From Scilla litardierei (taxonomy: Eukaryota; Streptophyta; Magnoliopsida; Asparagales; Asparagaceae): a DNA stretch of 64,000 nt. The notes beneath the pieces are model-generated. The model saw only the letters and a program-made list of their open reading frames with translations, had not been told where the DNA came from and made no database searches. The stretch spans positions 59,651,334 through 59,715,333 of the forward strand of contig CM061134.1 in assembly GCA_030789695.1 (NCBI GenBank). Direction: 5' to 3'. Shown piece after piece: positions 45,601-57,190 of the stretch (positions are counted from its first letter, which is position 1; each line of letters opens with the position of its first letter). The translations under genes and the position numbers were made by a program.

Positions 45601-48600
45601 AGCCAAACTTTTGAAGACTGAGCATAGTCTCAGAATTCTAGAGGGTACCTTCAGAAAAACTATTCTCAGAGCTGAGAAGGCTGAGAGTACTTTCAATAAG
45701 TGGAACTACGAAAAGTCGAAACTAGATGACATTCTAAGTATGGGGAAGACTTCAGGAGATCGCACTGGTGTGGGGTACAATAGAGGAGCCTATTATCATG
45801 TGCCTACGGAAAGACGTATTCTTGTGACCAAAGACCTTTGAAAGGATGGGTCAGCTCAAGGGGCATGAACAGAAGAAGAAGTTGACGAGAGGTACAAAAA
45901 CTGGTCGTCCTGTGTGTGGCTACTGCAGGTTCAAAGGACTTACTGAAAGAAACTACTTCAGCCGTATGCGACATTGTCGAGAAGGAAGAAATGTTAGACA
46001 CTCTGACTTGAAGATGAAGAAGAAATGGGCAGGGAAATCTGAACTATACAGCATGGTGGCTTACACATGATTAACTGCCTTCTCCGAGAACATGTGTTAT
46101 TTCGACAGTGGGTGCTCTCGTCATATGACGGGCAACAAGAATCTTCTTACTGACTATACAACCTGTAACAATGGTCACGTAACTTTTGGTGATGGACGAA
46201 GAAGCTATGTTGTTGGAAATGGAAATCTGAATGTGGCCGGTCTTCCCAAACTGAAGGATGTTATGCATGTCATAGATCTGAAAGCCAATCTGATCAGTTA
46301 AAGTCGACTATGTGATCAAGGGTTATTAGTAAGGTTTACTAAAGAAAGATGCTTAGTGTTCAATACCAATGAAGAATGTATCCTTACTGGGAAAAGATCG
46401 ACTGACCACTGCTATCTTCTCCAAGAGGCTAATATTTGTCTTAATACTGTTGTTGATGTGTCTGAACAATGGCATCAAAAATTAGGGCATCTGAACGTCA
46501 AGACTCTTATGAAGATCTCAAAAGTGGGAGCTGTCAGAGGAATACCTGTTCTAAACAAGAAGAAAGAGGGTGTCTGTGGTCCATGTCAACTGGAAAAGCA
46601 ACAGAAGACCAGCCACACACAACTTCAGACTATTACTACATCCAAGATACTGGAACTTCTACATATGGATCTAATTGGGTGAACATTTGAAACTAGTGTC
46701 GAAAGTAAGAAGTACATTTTTGTCTGTGTTGATTTTTCTAGGTTTACCTGGGTAGACTTTCTAAAAGAAAAGTCAAGACACTTTTGAAGCATTTAAGAAA
46801 TTATGTACTCGCCTGCAAATTGAGAATGGAAGTATTATATGCAAAATTGTTAGAATCAGGAGTGATCATGGAAAGGAGTTTGAAAACCGTTCATTTGCTG
46901 ATTTCTGTGAGTCCTAAGGTATTGCTCATGAATTCTTGGCTCTTAAGACTCCTCAACAAAATGAAGTTGTTGAAAGAAAGAACCGCACCCTGCAAGAGAT
47001 GTCTCGTGTGATGCTAAATGCTAGAGAGATCAGTGTAAGGTTGTGGGTTGAAGCAATCAATACGGCATGCTATACTACTAACAGAGTTTATCTTCGTCCT
47101 AGAACTAAGAAAACTCTGTATGAAATCTGGAAAGGAAGGAAGCCTGACGTCTTCTACTTCCACATCTTTGGAAGCAAGTGCTATATTTTACAGGATCGTA
47201 TTCCAAGAGGGAAGTTTAATGCAAAAAGTGATGAAGGAACATTTCTTGGCTATTCTACAACCAGCCATGCATTTAGAGTGTACAATAAGCGTACAAACAC
47301 CATGATGGAGTATATTAATGTTGTTGTGGATGATTTTGATCGAAAAGAGACTGCCACAGTTGAAAGGAGTTCTTTACAGGAAGACTGTCCATTATTGAGT
47401 GTTGGGTTATACGTAGTGTGATTGTATTGTCATTAGTGGCACTTGGATATTTCAGTAGCTCTTTATCATCCTTATATGAAAGATCTTATTTATTGGCCAT
47501 GTTGTATGTCATGTTGAATGTCATGTTGCAACATGAGATTCAACATGATGTTCTGAAGATATGGAAAGAACGACAAGTCATCAGAAGGTTGAAGGTATAT
47601 TCTCCTGATCTTATTGGTTCTCTCGAAAGCATTTTGGTATATGCGGCTAAGGTTGAGACTGGTCGAAGATGAAATAAAAGTTGCGGTTCCACAGATATGA
47701 TTGTTGGATCTGTGAAGATTTAATTGACCCGCAATTGTTGGTTGAGAGATTTGTTGAAGATATTGCGGAACCACTTGCCCGAAGTGATTCCTTAAATTGC
47801 GGGATGTCAATCTGCATGGGATGCTCGTGAACAGACTTCCTTAACTACTTCGAGATTAGAGGAATCCGGTCGATATAAAAGATATGCAGATTGCGGCTAG
47901 GGTTTCATCGCTTTTGAAGATTGTGATCGAATACTCTGGGAGGGATGTTGACGACTACCGAGGTAGAGATCAAGGGAGTTGATTCGAGTTGGTTCGACAA
48001 GGGGAGCTTGCATGCAAGGGGAGCTTGCATAGATTACTCAATGGGTTTGGTAGAGACAACCCACCACGGTTTGTATTGAGGGGGAGTTTGTTCCTCCTAA
48101 TAGATATCCGATATTAGTGATTATATTCATTGATATTTTAGTGGAGTAATCTGATCTTTCTGGGCGTGGCCCCGCAGATGTAGGTGTGAGCATCGAACTA
48201 CGTTACCAAGTCTTGCATGTCATTGCTTGGTTTTTTATGCTTAATCATTATGTTTAATTGATTAGTCTCTTCGTACTGAATTTCATTGAGTATGCATGAC
48301 ATGGTTTGAGGTATCGGCCGATACCATTAGGTATCGGCCATATCGTATCGGTATCGGCAGTTGACGATACCGAAACCAAGGGTTAGTTTCAGTATCGGCC
48401 GATACCGAACGGTGTCGGTCAGTTTCGGCCGATACATGTCGAAATTGACCGATACCGGCCGAACCAGCTGATACCGTTCAGTACCGGTCGAAGACGGAGG
48501 AAGAAGATTGTGTAATTAAATAAAAATTCTCTAAAAAACCCAAAAAATTTCGTGAATCAATAGGTTGCATAGAAAGCTCGGTTAAAAGAGAGGAGAAACC

Positions 48601-51600
48601 CCTGGGGTTTCGGCTTAAAAATGATGAAGAATTAGACGAAGAAGAGGCAAAACCAAGAAAAAATTGCTGAATAAAGAAGAAAACAGATAAAAGGAAGATG
48701 AAAAAATTGAACTCACCTCATCGCGTTGCCGCCTTGTCGAACCTGCCTCCTGCATCGCCAAACCTGCCTCGACCATCTAGCGTGAGAGTGATAGAGAGAG
48801 CAAAGAGAGAGAGAGAGAGAGAAAGAGGCATGCGTCGCATTTCAAGAGATGTTGCGTTCTTTAAAAAGACAAACTTGTAAATAAGTGGTATGTGCGTAAA
48901 GTAAAATAGTCGGTGCGCATATCAAGCGGATATTTTGTGGCAACCATATAAATAAGTGGCATGTGCGCAAAGCAAAATGGTGGGCGCGCAAAGCAACGCC
49001 CAACGATTTTTTTGGCAAACGTGTAAGTAAGTGGTATGTGCTCAAGGTAAAACGGCGGGTGCGCAATACAAGCTTTAGGATCTATTCATTTATCTAATAG
49101 TTAATATTTAAGTACCAAACTTTAGGTACTTAGTATTTGATATGATTACGAACTCAAATTTAGTTTATCTATTTAGTATTTAGTATTTGATAGTAAATGA
49201 TTAATATTTTAGTTTGTTAAGTATTTAATAATATTTGATAGGTTTAGATTTAAGAAACTCCGAAATCATCAATGTATATAGTATATACATATTTAAAGTA
49301 TCTCCGAAACCGAAACCGATACCCGAAACGAAACTGCCGAAACTTGTGATACAGATGAAACCGAAACTTGCTTCTGAAACCGCCGAAACGGGCGATACCG
49401 ATACCGAAACCTAAATTTTGTGAAGAACGATACTCATACCGAAACCGAGACCTAAAACCTTGATGCATGAGACTTTATATTTTCTAGAGTGCTAGATTTA
49501 CATTATCAACACGGTTCGCTTGTTGTTGGAGGAGATATTGGTAGTCGGTATATTCTCTTGTTCTACATCTCTGATCTAGTGAAAACCGTGACAATGGAAG
49601 ACTAGACGTAGGCACCACATTGGGCCGAACTAGTATAAATCATGTGTCTCTCTGTGTGATTGCGTGATCTTATGTGTGGTGATTTATCTTCGTGCTTTCT
49701 ATAATTTTTTAATATCCTACTTTGTTTATTAAAGTTGGTGACAAATTATCATATTCTTTATTCTGCTACGTCCAACCCCAACAAATGGTATTGGTGAGAA
49801 GAAAGTAGAAGGTCAAGATGTCGTCCTCTACCACATTGTTCAAGTTGGATAAGTTTAATAGAAGGAATGACTTCACTCTGTGGCGACTGAAGATGAATGT
49901 GTTTTTGATGAGAGACGCACGTTATCAAATTTTCTTAGAAAAGACATGATTGATGTGGCAGTCACGGAAGCTGAGAAATCAGAGATGGAGAGAAAGGCAT
50001 TGAGTGCATATCAGTTATTATCTGATGAAGTGCTCAGGAAGGTGCCCGAGGAAGGAACTGCAGACAAGCTTTGGAAGAAGCTGGAGACACTATATGCGAT
50101 GAAGAACATGACAAGCTGGCTGTACTTGATGCAACATTTATATGTGTTGAAGATGAGAGATGGTACTCATGTCAAGGATTACATTGAAGCGTTCACAAAG
50201 ATCGTGATAGATTTGCGGAATATGAGGGTTAACATCAAGGACGAACAGTTGGTGATGATACTGTTGTGTTCTTTGACAGATGACTTTGACCCATTGGTCC
50301 GGTCCATAATATATGGGCGGGACACACTATCCTTGGAGGAAGTTGAATCCACGGTACAATCCGAAGTTCTCCGTGTGAAGGTGACTGATCGGGACAATGG
50401 TGATCAAGGAGATGCTCTATTCATTAGAGGATGTCAGGATTCTAAGAATGGATATGGTTCAAGAAAGGACAAAGGTCAGTCAAGATCAAAGTCACATGAG
50501 TGCAAGGACCGATGTAATTTGTGCAAAGAGACTAGACACTGGAAAAGAGACTGCCCCAAGTTGAAAATAAATGAAAAGGGAAAGGGAAAGGATGAAGCTT
50601 CTGGTTCCGCTTATGTAGGGATTAGTAGCGATGACGGAGAAATTCTGATGGCAATGACATCTGGAAATCATGCGATCTCATTGCTCTTGGATTCGGATGT
50701 TCCTTTCACATGATGTCGTATAGAAGCTAGTTTGATTCATATTGACCTAGAAAAGGCAGAAACGTGCTGATGGGGAACATGGCTTGTAAAACAATGCAAG
50801 TTGGAGAAGTGAGAATCAAGATGCATGATGGAGTTATCAGAACGTCGGCAGATGTTCATCATGTTCCAGACTTGAAGAAAAGTTTGATTTCCATTGAAAT
50901 TCTAGTTGGATTGAGGTACATGACAGTCATTGAAGGTGACTTGCTAAAAGTGTCAAAGGTTCTTTGATCGTGACGAAAGGAAGAAGGGCACAAAATTTAT
51001 ATGCACTGCAGGGGCACACAGTAGAGGGTGAAGCTAGTATCGCTCAGGGCTCGAGTGGTGAAGAGTCGGCCAAGTTGTGATATCTTCGCCTTGGACATCC
51101 AAGCGAGAAGTTGCTTGGTGTGCTTCGCAGGAGGAAGTTGATTAAAGTCATCAATGAGAAGTTAGAGTTCTATGAGAAGTGCGTAGAAGGCAAAATGACG
51201 AAGACATAGTTTGTGACCGCAGAACATAGCAGCAATGAGCCGCTTTGATTATGTGCATTCAGACGTATGGGGGCCAACATCTATACCATCATTGGGGAGC
51301 GAAGTATTTTGTGTCCTTCATTGATGATTACTCGAGGAAAGTATGGATCTATTTGATAAAGTCTAAGAATCAAGTCTTCAAGAAGTTTAAGGCTTAAAAA
51401 GCCTTTGTTGGGAAGCAGTCCGGAAGAGCCATCAAGGTATTGAGGTCAGATAACAGTGGGGAGTACACATCAAGAGTATTCAAGGATTTTTACAGATCAC
51501 ATGATATTTTGAGGCACTACACTACTACACCTGGTGATCCATAATCGAATGGTGTAGCAGAAAAGTTAAATCGGTTGCTGATGGAGAAGTGCCGTTGCTT

Positions 51601-54600
51601 GAGGCTGATTACTGGACTCTCGAAGAAATATTGGATTGAAGCTGTGACTACCGACGTGCATCTCGTGAATAGACTACCGTCCACGACGATCAACTTCAAA
51701 ATTCCAAAGGAGTGGAAAAGGCTAGCAATTACTTCTACTTGCATGTATTTGGATGTCCTGCCTATGCACTACAAAAGGAGGATAAGCTTGATTCGAGGGC
51801 AAGAACGGTCATGTTGCTTAGATATCCTAAAGGAGTGAAGGGTTACAGGTTAATGAATCTTATGACCAATAAGAAATTTGTCAGCAGACTTGTTACATTT
51901 GATGAGTTGTCGTTGGTCAGGTCGTAAATGACTTAATCAAATGTTGAACATGGGTCTGATGAGCTGACACCAGGGTCGAGCTATTTTTCCGTGATACAGA
52001 GAGACGAGATGCTGAGACATGTCAGAATCCGATTACTGCAGAGAATCAAATTATACAGACAGGTCAGGTTCAGACTCAGGATGCGATTCCTACATATGGT
52101 CAGTTGGAGGTGCGACGGTCAACGAGAACTAGGAGAGCACCAGAGAGACTTAAAGAGTGGAACTAATTTGCTTCGACGTTTACACTTGAGGATGTGCAAG
52201 CGTATGCCCTGAACATTGAACACGAAGAGCCGTTGACATTTGAGAAAGCCCAAACATCGAGCGCAGTTGCAGAGTGGCTGCTTGCGATGAAGGAAGAAAT
52301 GGAGTCTCTCTATAAGAATGTCACCTGAAAACTGGTAAAGTTGCCTAAGGATCGAAAGGCCTTGGATGCAAGTGGGTGTACAAAGTTAAGGAAGACGAGG
52401 GTGCCTTTGTGAGATACAAAGCCCGGCTGGTGGCGAAAGGATTTGCACAGAAGAAGGGAAAGACTACAACGAGATCTTTTCACATGTGGTGAGACACACG
52501 TCGATACGTGTGTTGTTAGCTATGTTGGCATCTTGGTATTTGAAGCTGGAATAGCTAGATGTGAAAACAACTTTCTTGCACGGAGAGTTTGAGAAGAAAT
52601 TTACATGCGCCGGCCCGAAAGATTCGTGATGGAGGGCAAAGAGCAGATGATATGCAATTTGAAGAAATCTCTATACGGTTTGAAACAGAGTCCAAAGAAA
52701 TGGTATTAGAGGTTTGATTCCTTTATGCTGACTATTGGTTTCGAGAGAAGTATTAATGATCAGTATGTTTATGTTCGCACACTTGATGATGGATCGATGA
52801 TCTTCTTGCTCTTGTATGTGGATGATATGTTGATTGCGTCACGTAATTTGGTGGATATTAATAGGCTGAAGAGGATACTTGCATAGGAGATTTGAAGGAT
52901 CTGGGGCCTACGAAAAAGATCCTTGGAATTAGGAATGAGAATGGGCATGTCCAAAGCCCAATTGTCTTCCAATTGGACATGCCACATCATCCCTACAAAA
53001 TCCGTCACTAGTTTAGTGAATGGTTTACTGAAGGATTTCGTAGGGATGATGATGTGACATGTCCAATTGGAAGCCCAATCGGGCTTTGGGCATGCCCATT
53101 CTCATCCTTACTTGGAATGGAGATTATCAGAGATAGAAAGATAAGGGAGTTGAAACTGATCCAGGATGGCTACATCAATGTCTTAGTAAGATACGGAATG
53201 GAAAAGGTAAAGGTTGTTACCACACCACTAGGAGCCCACTTATAACTTTCTACCAAACACCGAGCACCAATGATGAGATAAGCTACATGTCTAAAGTCCC
53301 CTATGCGAGTGCCGTGGGAAGTCTAATGTAAGCGATGGTTTGCAAACATCCGTATTTGGCCCATGTAGTTTGAGTCAGCACTATGTATATGGTAAATTCT
53401 GATAAGGAACTCTGACAAGCTGTAAAGTGGATAATGAGGTACCTAAAAGTAACAGCTGGCGTTGGATTATGTTATGGCAATGTGATGGATTGATGATATC
53501 CAGACTCTGTGATTCAGATTATGCAGGTGACATAGATAGGAAGAGATCGACGACTGGATGCGTGTTTACGTTGGGCACTACGGCATTGTCTTGGAGATCA
53601 GTCTTTCAGTCTAGTGTAGCGTTGTCAACCACGTAGACAGAACTGATAGAAGCAGTTGAGGTAGTGAAGGAAGGCAAATATTTGCGAAGTCTGCTGAGAG
53701 ACTTGGGTATTCCGCAAGAGGTGACGAAGGTCTACTGTGATCGTCAGAGCGCCATCCACTCGGCAGAGCATCAGGCCTATAATTCGAGAACCAAGCACAT
53801 TGAGGTGATAGACTTCTTATTACAGGAAGAGACGAAGATCATAGCACTGGAGAAGGTCTCGACAGATCATAATCCTGCAAATATGCTTACGAAGATGGTT
53901 GCTAAAGTCAAGCTCAAGCATTGCTTGAGCTTGGTATACACTTGGTAAGTGGTTTGACTGATTTCTGTTGTCATTTGAGCTTCAAAAATTCTAAATCTGG
54001 GTAGAGATGTTTAGTATTTGGGTAGAGCCGTTGTGGAGAGTCTGGAGATGCCATATTGATAGATGGAGCAGTGCGTATGTGATGTAGGAAGTTTGAAGTA
54101 TGGAAGAGTGTTGAAATTATGCTTCAAATTTCTCAATCTGGGTATGACACGATCGTGTCATGCAACACTGATGAGGAGCACGGTCGTTTAGACATGGCAG
54201 AGCAGTCTGGACCAGTGACACGACCAAGCCAAGTTTTCAGTATAGTTGGTAGTTGGCATGGTCGTGTGAGGTTGTCATAGTATCACACAGTTCTGAGTTA
54301 GTGATACGATCATGCCAAATATGACATGATCATGTCGATACCCGGTCAGGTTTATTTCAGCGCCTGTTGTGGATTTTGTTTTGATCTTTTGATTTGATAC
54401 TTGATCAAATCGATCGGTCACGACTTAAAACGGCCTCTTTAACCCTAAAGAAGGATTCCTAAGGGATACACAATTGGAAACAATTGGAGAATACAGCGTT
54501 TTGCGCGGCAAGAGCTTTAGTGACAGCTACGAGCTTTGGAAGAGGAGATAGTTTTTCTTCTAGGTTTTTTGGTAAAACCTTTTCATTGTTGAATATGCAT

Positions 54601-57190
54601 GAGTCTTTGTATTTACTAGAGTACTAGATTTACATTGTCAAGAGGGTTTGTTATTGGAGGAGATCTTGGTAGTCGGTGTATTCTCATGTTCTACATCTCT
54701 GATTTAGTAGAAACCATAACAATGGAAGACTATACATAGGCACCACATTGGGCCGGAGCAGTATAAATCATGTGTCTCTCTGTGTGAGTACTTGATGGTG
54801 GTTTATCTCCGAGCTTTCTATGATTTCTTTAAGATGCTACTTTGTTTGTTAAAGTTGGTGACAGATTATCATATTTTTTATTCCGTTGCATCCAAACCCA
54901 ACAACTTTAGACAAATCCCTTGTTTTCAGACTCCCTCGTTGCTAAGTACATGGATGAAACTCATGTCAAAAATCATTGGAATTTTGTGGTGTATTATGGG
55001 TAAACTATTCACAATGCATGGCCATATGTCACAAGTCATTCAAAATATTTTCCGGTAAAATTTCAACCCATTCAAAACCTCTCTATCCTAAAGAAAATTT
55101 TTACCACATTCAAACCTAAGTTTAGTCCCCCAAAGAGTTCAGTTCCTCCCAACAATTTAGAGTTTCTCCTAAAATTTAGTTTCATCTAGATTTAGTTTTC
55201 TCAAACTTTTAAATTAAAATTTAGTGTCCTCAGAGAATTTAGTTCCACAAAAAATTTAGTTCCACCAAAAATTTAGTTCTATTCACATTTAGTTCAATCC
55301 AAAATTTAAAATTTTAGTTTCACAAAATGTAGTTTCAGCCTCAGTTCCTACAAAAAATTTTGGATCTTCCCTTTAAAATTTTCACAAACTCTCATCCTAC
55401 CCATTGATTCCGCAAGATTCAAATCTCAGCAGTCATTCTACCCACTTACCCTTTTGTCCTAGACATCAAACACATTCAAAAACATCCATCGGATTTAGTT
55501 CACCTAAAATTTTAGGGGTTCTTCCAAAATTTTCACAAAATCTCATCCTAACCATTGATTCTGTCAGATTAAATCTTAACCGTCTTTGTACCCACCTTTT
55601 TGTACTAGTCAGAAAACCCATTCAAAAAATCCCTCATTTGTATAATACATAGATAGAAAAAAATAATTGTGAGCTGAATGGACAAGGTCCGCATTTTTGG
55701 ACGTCATGTTGGAAAAAAATGTTCTGAAGTGGGTACTTGGCTGAGACCTCTCCTATTGCCTCTAAGATAAGTATACGATAGTCGGAGAGAACAATATGAT
55801 TATAGACAAATGCATCGCATGCATCTCTTTGTTTCTTTATGTCTGTATTGAATTCAGAGAAAATAGTCTTCTTGTACTTGCAAGATGACTCTGAGTTCTT
55901 TATCAGTGGCAGATATTTGGAAAATTGGCTTTTCCTATAGATCATGTAAATACATCCCACGAGCTTGGTTACTTGGTTGCTCCAAGAATCTTCTAATAGT
56001 GTCACTTGTACCCCAGGAAAAAAAATAGGATAAACTGATTTTCTTTCAATCTAAATGGATTAAACCAAAACCATACATTGCTTGGTTGCTGTATTTTATT
56101 CCAAAACATGTGGTTAAATGGACAAAGTTGTACTTTAGACACCTTAAATACCAAGGGGAATATCAGGTTGAGTGTCTAATCTGCATGCCTTTGGATTCTG
56201 AATTGGACCAGGAGGTTGGAAAGCGAGTTCTCAGGTGGGCGTGATCATTTTGTGGAGACATGCGGTCTGCCGATCAGCACCTATTTTAGCGCTGTCAAGA
56301 TTCTGTGGCTGATGGAAAATGTTGGTGATATAAAGGAAGCTGTCAAAAAGGGGGATGCCCTGTTTGGCACGATCGATACATGGTTGATCTGGAACCTTAC
56401 TGGTGGCTGTGGGACCGTAGATTCGAACAAGGGATTGCATGTCACTGATTGCTCCAATGCTTCCCGAACCATGCTTATGAACCTTAGAACGCTAAACTGG
56501 GATCGACACATATTAGAAACTTTAGGAATTCCCAAAGAGATCCTTCCCAAGATAGTGAGCAACTCAGAGACCATTGGTGTTGTTGCAAAGGGTTGGCCCC
56601 TCGCGGGACTTCCTATTGCTGGTTGCCTTGGTGACCAGCATGCTGCTATGCTAGGCCAGTTGTGCCTGAAAGGGGAGGCTAAAAGCACATATGGCACAGG
56701 TGCATTTATCCTTCTCAACACCGGCGAAGAGATCGTCCGATCATCTCATGGATTGCTCACTACGATGGCCTACAAGTTGGGCCCCAATGCAACTGTGAAC
56801 TATGCTTTGGAAGGGTCAATTGCAATTGCAGGTGCAGCAGTTCAGTGGCTGAGGGATGGGCTTGGAATCATTGACAGTGCAGCAGAAATTGAGGACCTGG
56901 CTAAGTTGGTTGAGAATACTGGTGGAGTGTACTTTGTCCCGGCCTTCAATGGGCTATTTGCACCATGGTGGAGGGATGATGCCAGGGGTGTGTGTGTTGG
57001 GATCACAAGATTTACAAACAAGGGCCATATTGCACGAGCGGTGCTGGAGAGCATGTGTTTCCAGGTGAAGGATGTTCTAGACTCAATGCAAAAGGATGCC
57101 GGGGAGGGAGAGGGGAAGAGCAAGGATAAGGAATTCTTGCTTCGTGTTGATGGGGGAGCCACTGTGAATGATCTTATGATGCAGATACAG
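42141..57190 (+). CDS. GLPK: Glycerol kinase (GLPK/NHO1 type), 5' 446 codons, split by a 13.6-kb intron
   Basis: FGGY-family kinase that phosphorylates glycerol to glycerol 3-phosphate with ATP, feeding lipid and respiratory metabolism in the cytosol. The Arabidopsis orthologue is NHO1/GLI1. Coding exons are 42141-42277, 42361-42582 and 56212-57190; introns are 42278-42360 (83 bp) and 42583-56211 (13,629 bp). All splice ends are GT/AG and the joined frame stays open for 446 codons. The family is about 520 aa, so about 75 C-terminal residues (the exon that begins with an ADLMGSP-like stretch) are missing. I could not find them up to 64000. The start ATG fits the family N-terminus. Key residues are present, as listed for each exon. 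Intron 2 consists mostly of nested transposons. Whether the gene is complete beyond the window cannot be seen. Confidence 0.93.
42361..42582 (+). CDS. GLPK: Glycerol kinase exon 2
   Basis: 222 nt, acceptor TTAATAG|A. It contains [10 protein letters not shown], then GITNQRETT (residues 85-93) with the glycerol-contacting Arg90-Glu91 pair, and W110 in [13 protein letters not shown]. The donor CAG|GTTTAC opens the giant intron. The phase fits the Arg-Arg junction of exon 3. Confidence 0.94.
42606..42650. repeat. Poly-C then poly-A run
   Basis: About 15 C followed by about 29 A in intron 2, close to the donor. Its length is prone to sequencing error. Confidence 0.9.
43302..44188 (+). repeat. 5' LTR of the inner copia element
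   Basis: 887 bp, starting TGTTAGGTCATACG and ending TGAATTTCA. Confidence 0.92.
44268..47421 (+). pseudogene. copia gag to integrase, broken and 3'-truncated
   Basis: Gag starts at 44268 ([15 protein letters not shown]) and has a stop after about 40 codons. The UBN2-type domain is at about 44400-44900. A damaged zinc knuckle ([12 protein letters not shown], first Cys codon lost) lies near 45170. The protease [14 protein letters not shown] is near 46100. GAG-pre-integrase [13 protein letters not shown] lies near 46470 with CGPCQLEK, and the integrase core contains [18 protein letters not shown] near 46945. The frame then runs on through an integrase C-terminal segment ([15 protein letters not shown]) and into the LTR, where it stops at about 47421. 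Several frameshifts and stops lie between domains. Confidence 0.88.
47400..48285 (+). repeat. 3' LTR of the inner copia element
   Basis: 886 bp, starting TGTTGGGTTATACG and ending TGAATTTCA. It aligns along its whole length with 43302-44188. Confidence 0.92.
48300..49462 (-). mobile_element. hAT-like non-autonomous element, 1.16 kb, TSD ATGCATGA
   Basis: Flanked by a perfect 8-bp duplication ATGCATGA (48292-48299 and 49463-49470), which the intact LTR at 54109-54903 shows once. The ends are inverted, CATGGTTTGAGGT and CAAGGTTTTAGGT, rich in TATCGG/CCGATA. An 8-bp TSD with CARGG-type termini fits hAT. The interior on the minus strand has a (CT)n tract and a short ATG exon followed by GTGAGT at 48711-48716 (complement), like the 58255-59356 copy. 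Three CGCACATACCACTTA-like repeats lie subterminally (48880-49070). Confidence 0.88.
49818..53948 (+). pseudogene. copia gag-pol of the outer element, broken
   Basis: Gag starts at 49818 ([18 protein letters not shown]) and shifts frame near 49900. The UBN2-type gag domain is at about 49940-50390. A zinc knuckle [14 protein letters not shown] lies near 50517. The protease site is altered (LDSDVPFT where LDSG is expected, near 50690). A GAG-pre-integrase HPSEKLL lies near 51095. Integrase remnants span 51250-51750, and RT spans 52370-53245 with [10 protein letters not shown] near 52815. RNase H spans 53490-53940 with [16 protein letters not shown] and [10 protein letters not shown]. Frames change many times and stops are frequent. 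The RT is split at 52930 by a MITE. Confidence 0.88.
52930..53110. mobile_element. hAT-type MITE, 181 bp, TSD CTTGGAAT
   Basis: A near-palindrome with arms of about 70 bp. The left end is TAGGAATGAGAATGGGCATG and the right end, reverse complemented, is TAAGGATGAGAATGGGCATG. It is flanked by CTTGGAAT at 52922-52929 and 53111-53118. It interrupts the copia RT frame. The family match is 63533-63706. Confidence 0.9.
54109..54903 (+). repeat. 3' LTR of the 42811-54903 copia element
   Basis: 795 bp, starting TGTTGAAATTATG and ending ACCCAACA. It is an uninterrupted partner of the split 5' LTR and shows the target sequence before the two 5'-LTR insertions. Confidence 0.88.
54904..56211 (+). other. 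Original 3' part of glycerol kinase intron 2
   Basis: 1.3 kb between the outer copia element and exon 3. 55130-55330 is a loose array of AAATTTAGTTCC-like units. 55355-55480 and 55520-55640 are diverged copies of one another (TTTCACAAA, TCTCATCCTA, CCATTGATTC, GTACCCAC-like blocks). A minus-strand frame follows at 55634-56005. The acceptor of intron 2 closes the stretch. Confidence 0.6.
55634..56005 (-). other. Unrecognised 123-codon reading frame
   Basis: Open from 56005 to 55634, antisense inside intron 2. The composition looks protein-like ([17 protein letters not shown], then [20 protein letters not shown]). I do not recognise a family, and an ATG-proximal signal or intron structure cannot be judged. 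It may be a fragment of a captured gene or an old element, or chance. Confidence 0.3.
56212..57190 (+). CDS. GLPK: Glycerol kinase exon 3
   Basis: 979 nt in one open frame, acceptor GACCAG|G. It contains the FGGY signature [13 protein letters not shown] (144-156, with the glycerol-binding Tyr144). [11 protein letters not shown] contains Asp261, the expected catalytic base. [12 protein letters not shown] (280-291) is the second phosphate motif. [14 protein letters not shown] (366-379) and [14 protein letters not shown] (433-446, adenosine site) follow. A short TVDSNK insertion near 188-193 is longer than in the Arabidopsis protein as I recall it. The donor is CAG|GTATAT. Confidence 0.95.

Larger units (their letters stand above)
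43302..48285 (+). mobile_element. Inner Ty1/copia element lacking RT and RNase H, TSD TTGAG
   Basis: LTRs at 43302-44188 and 47400-48285 are flanked by TTGAG (43297-43301 and 48286-48290). A perfect TGGTATCAGAGC primer site follows at 44191-44202. The interior runs from gag to integrase and then meets the 3' LTR directly. There is no RT, RNase H or polypurine tract. It lies inside the 5' LTR of the 42811-54903 element. The missing region and the junction are discussed in the findings. Confidence 0.92.
42811..49783 (+). repeat. Split 5' LTR of the 42811-54903 copia element
   Basis: The three pieces named in the element entry line up in order with 54109-54903. For example, GACACGATCGTGTC followed by ATGCAACACTGATGA is near both starts, GGTTTTCTGGTAA...TTTTCATT lies before the break, and GCATGAG followed by an ACTAGAG-like run lies after it. 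Confidence 0.85.
42811..54903 (+). mobile_element. Ty1/copia element (Tork/TNT1-like), decayed, host of three nested insertions
   Basis: The 5' LTR is split into 42811-43301, 48291-48299 and 49471-49783 (about 813 bp in total). The 3' LTR is 54109-54903 (795 bp). It ends CCCAACA, and a TGGTATTGGTGA primer site follows the 5' LTR at 49786. Gag-pol lies at 49818-53948. Insertions inside it are the copia element 43302-48285, the hAT-like element 48300-49462 and the MITE 52930-53110. The flanks ATTTA (42806-42810) and CTTTA (one base past 54903) match at four of five bases, so the TSD is uncertain. It fills nearly all of glycerol kinase intron 2 and is in the same orientation as the gene. Confidence 0.88.

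Noticed and set aside
42811..54903. Treating 42811-43301 and 49471-49783 as two solo LTRs
   Set aside because: Together with the 9 bp at 48291-48299 they align in order with the single LTR at 54109-54903. The gaps are explained by two insertions with their own TSDs.
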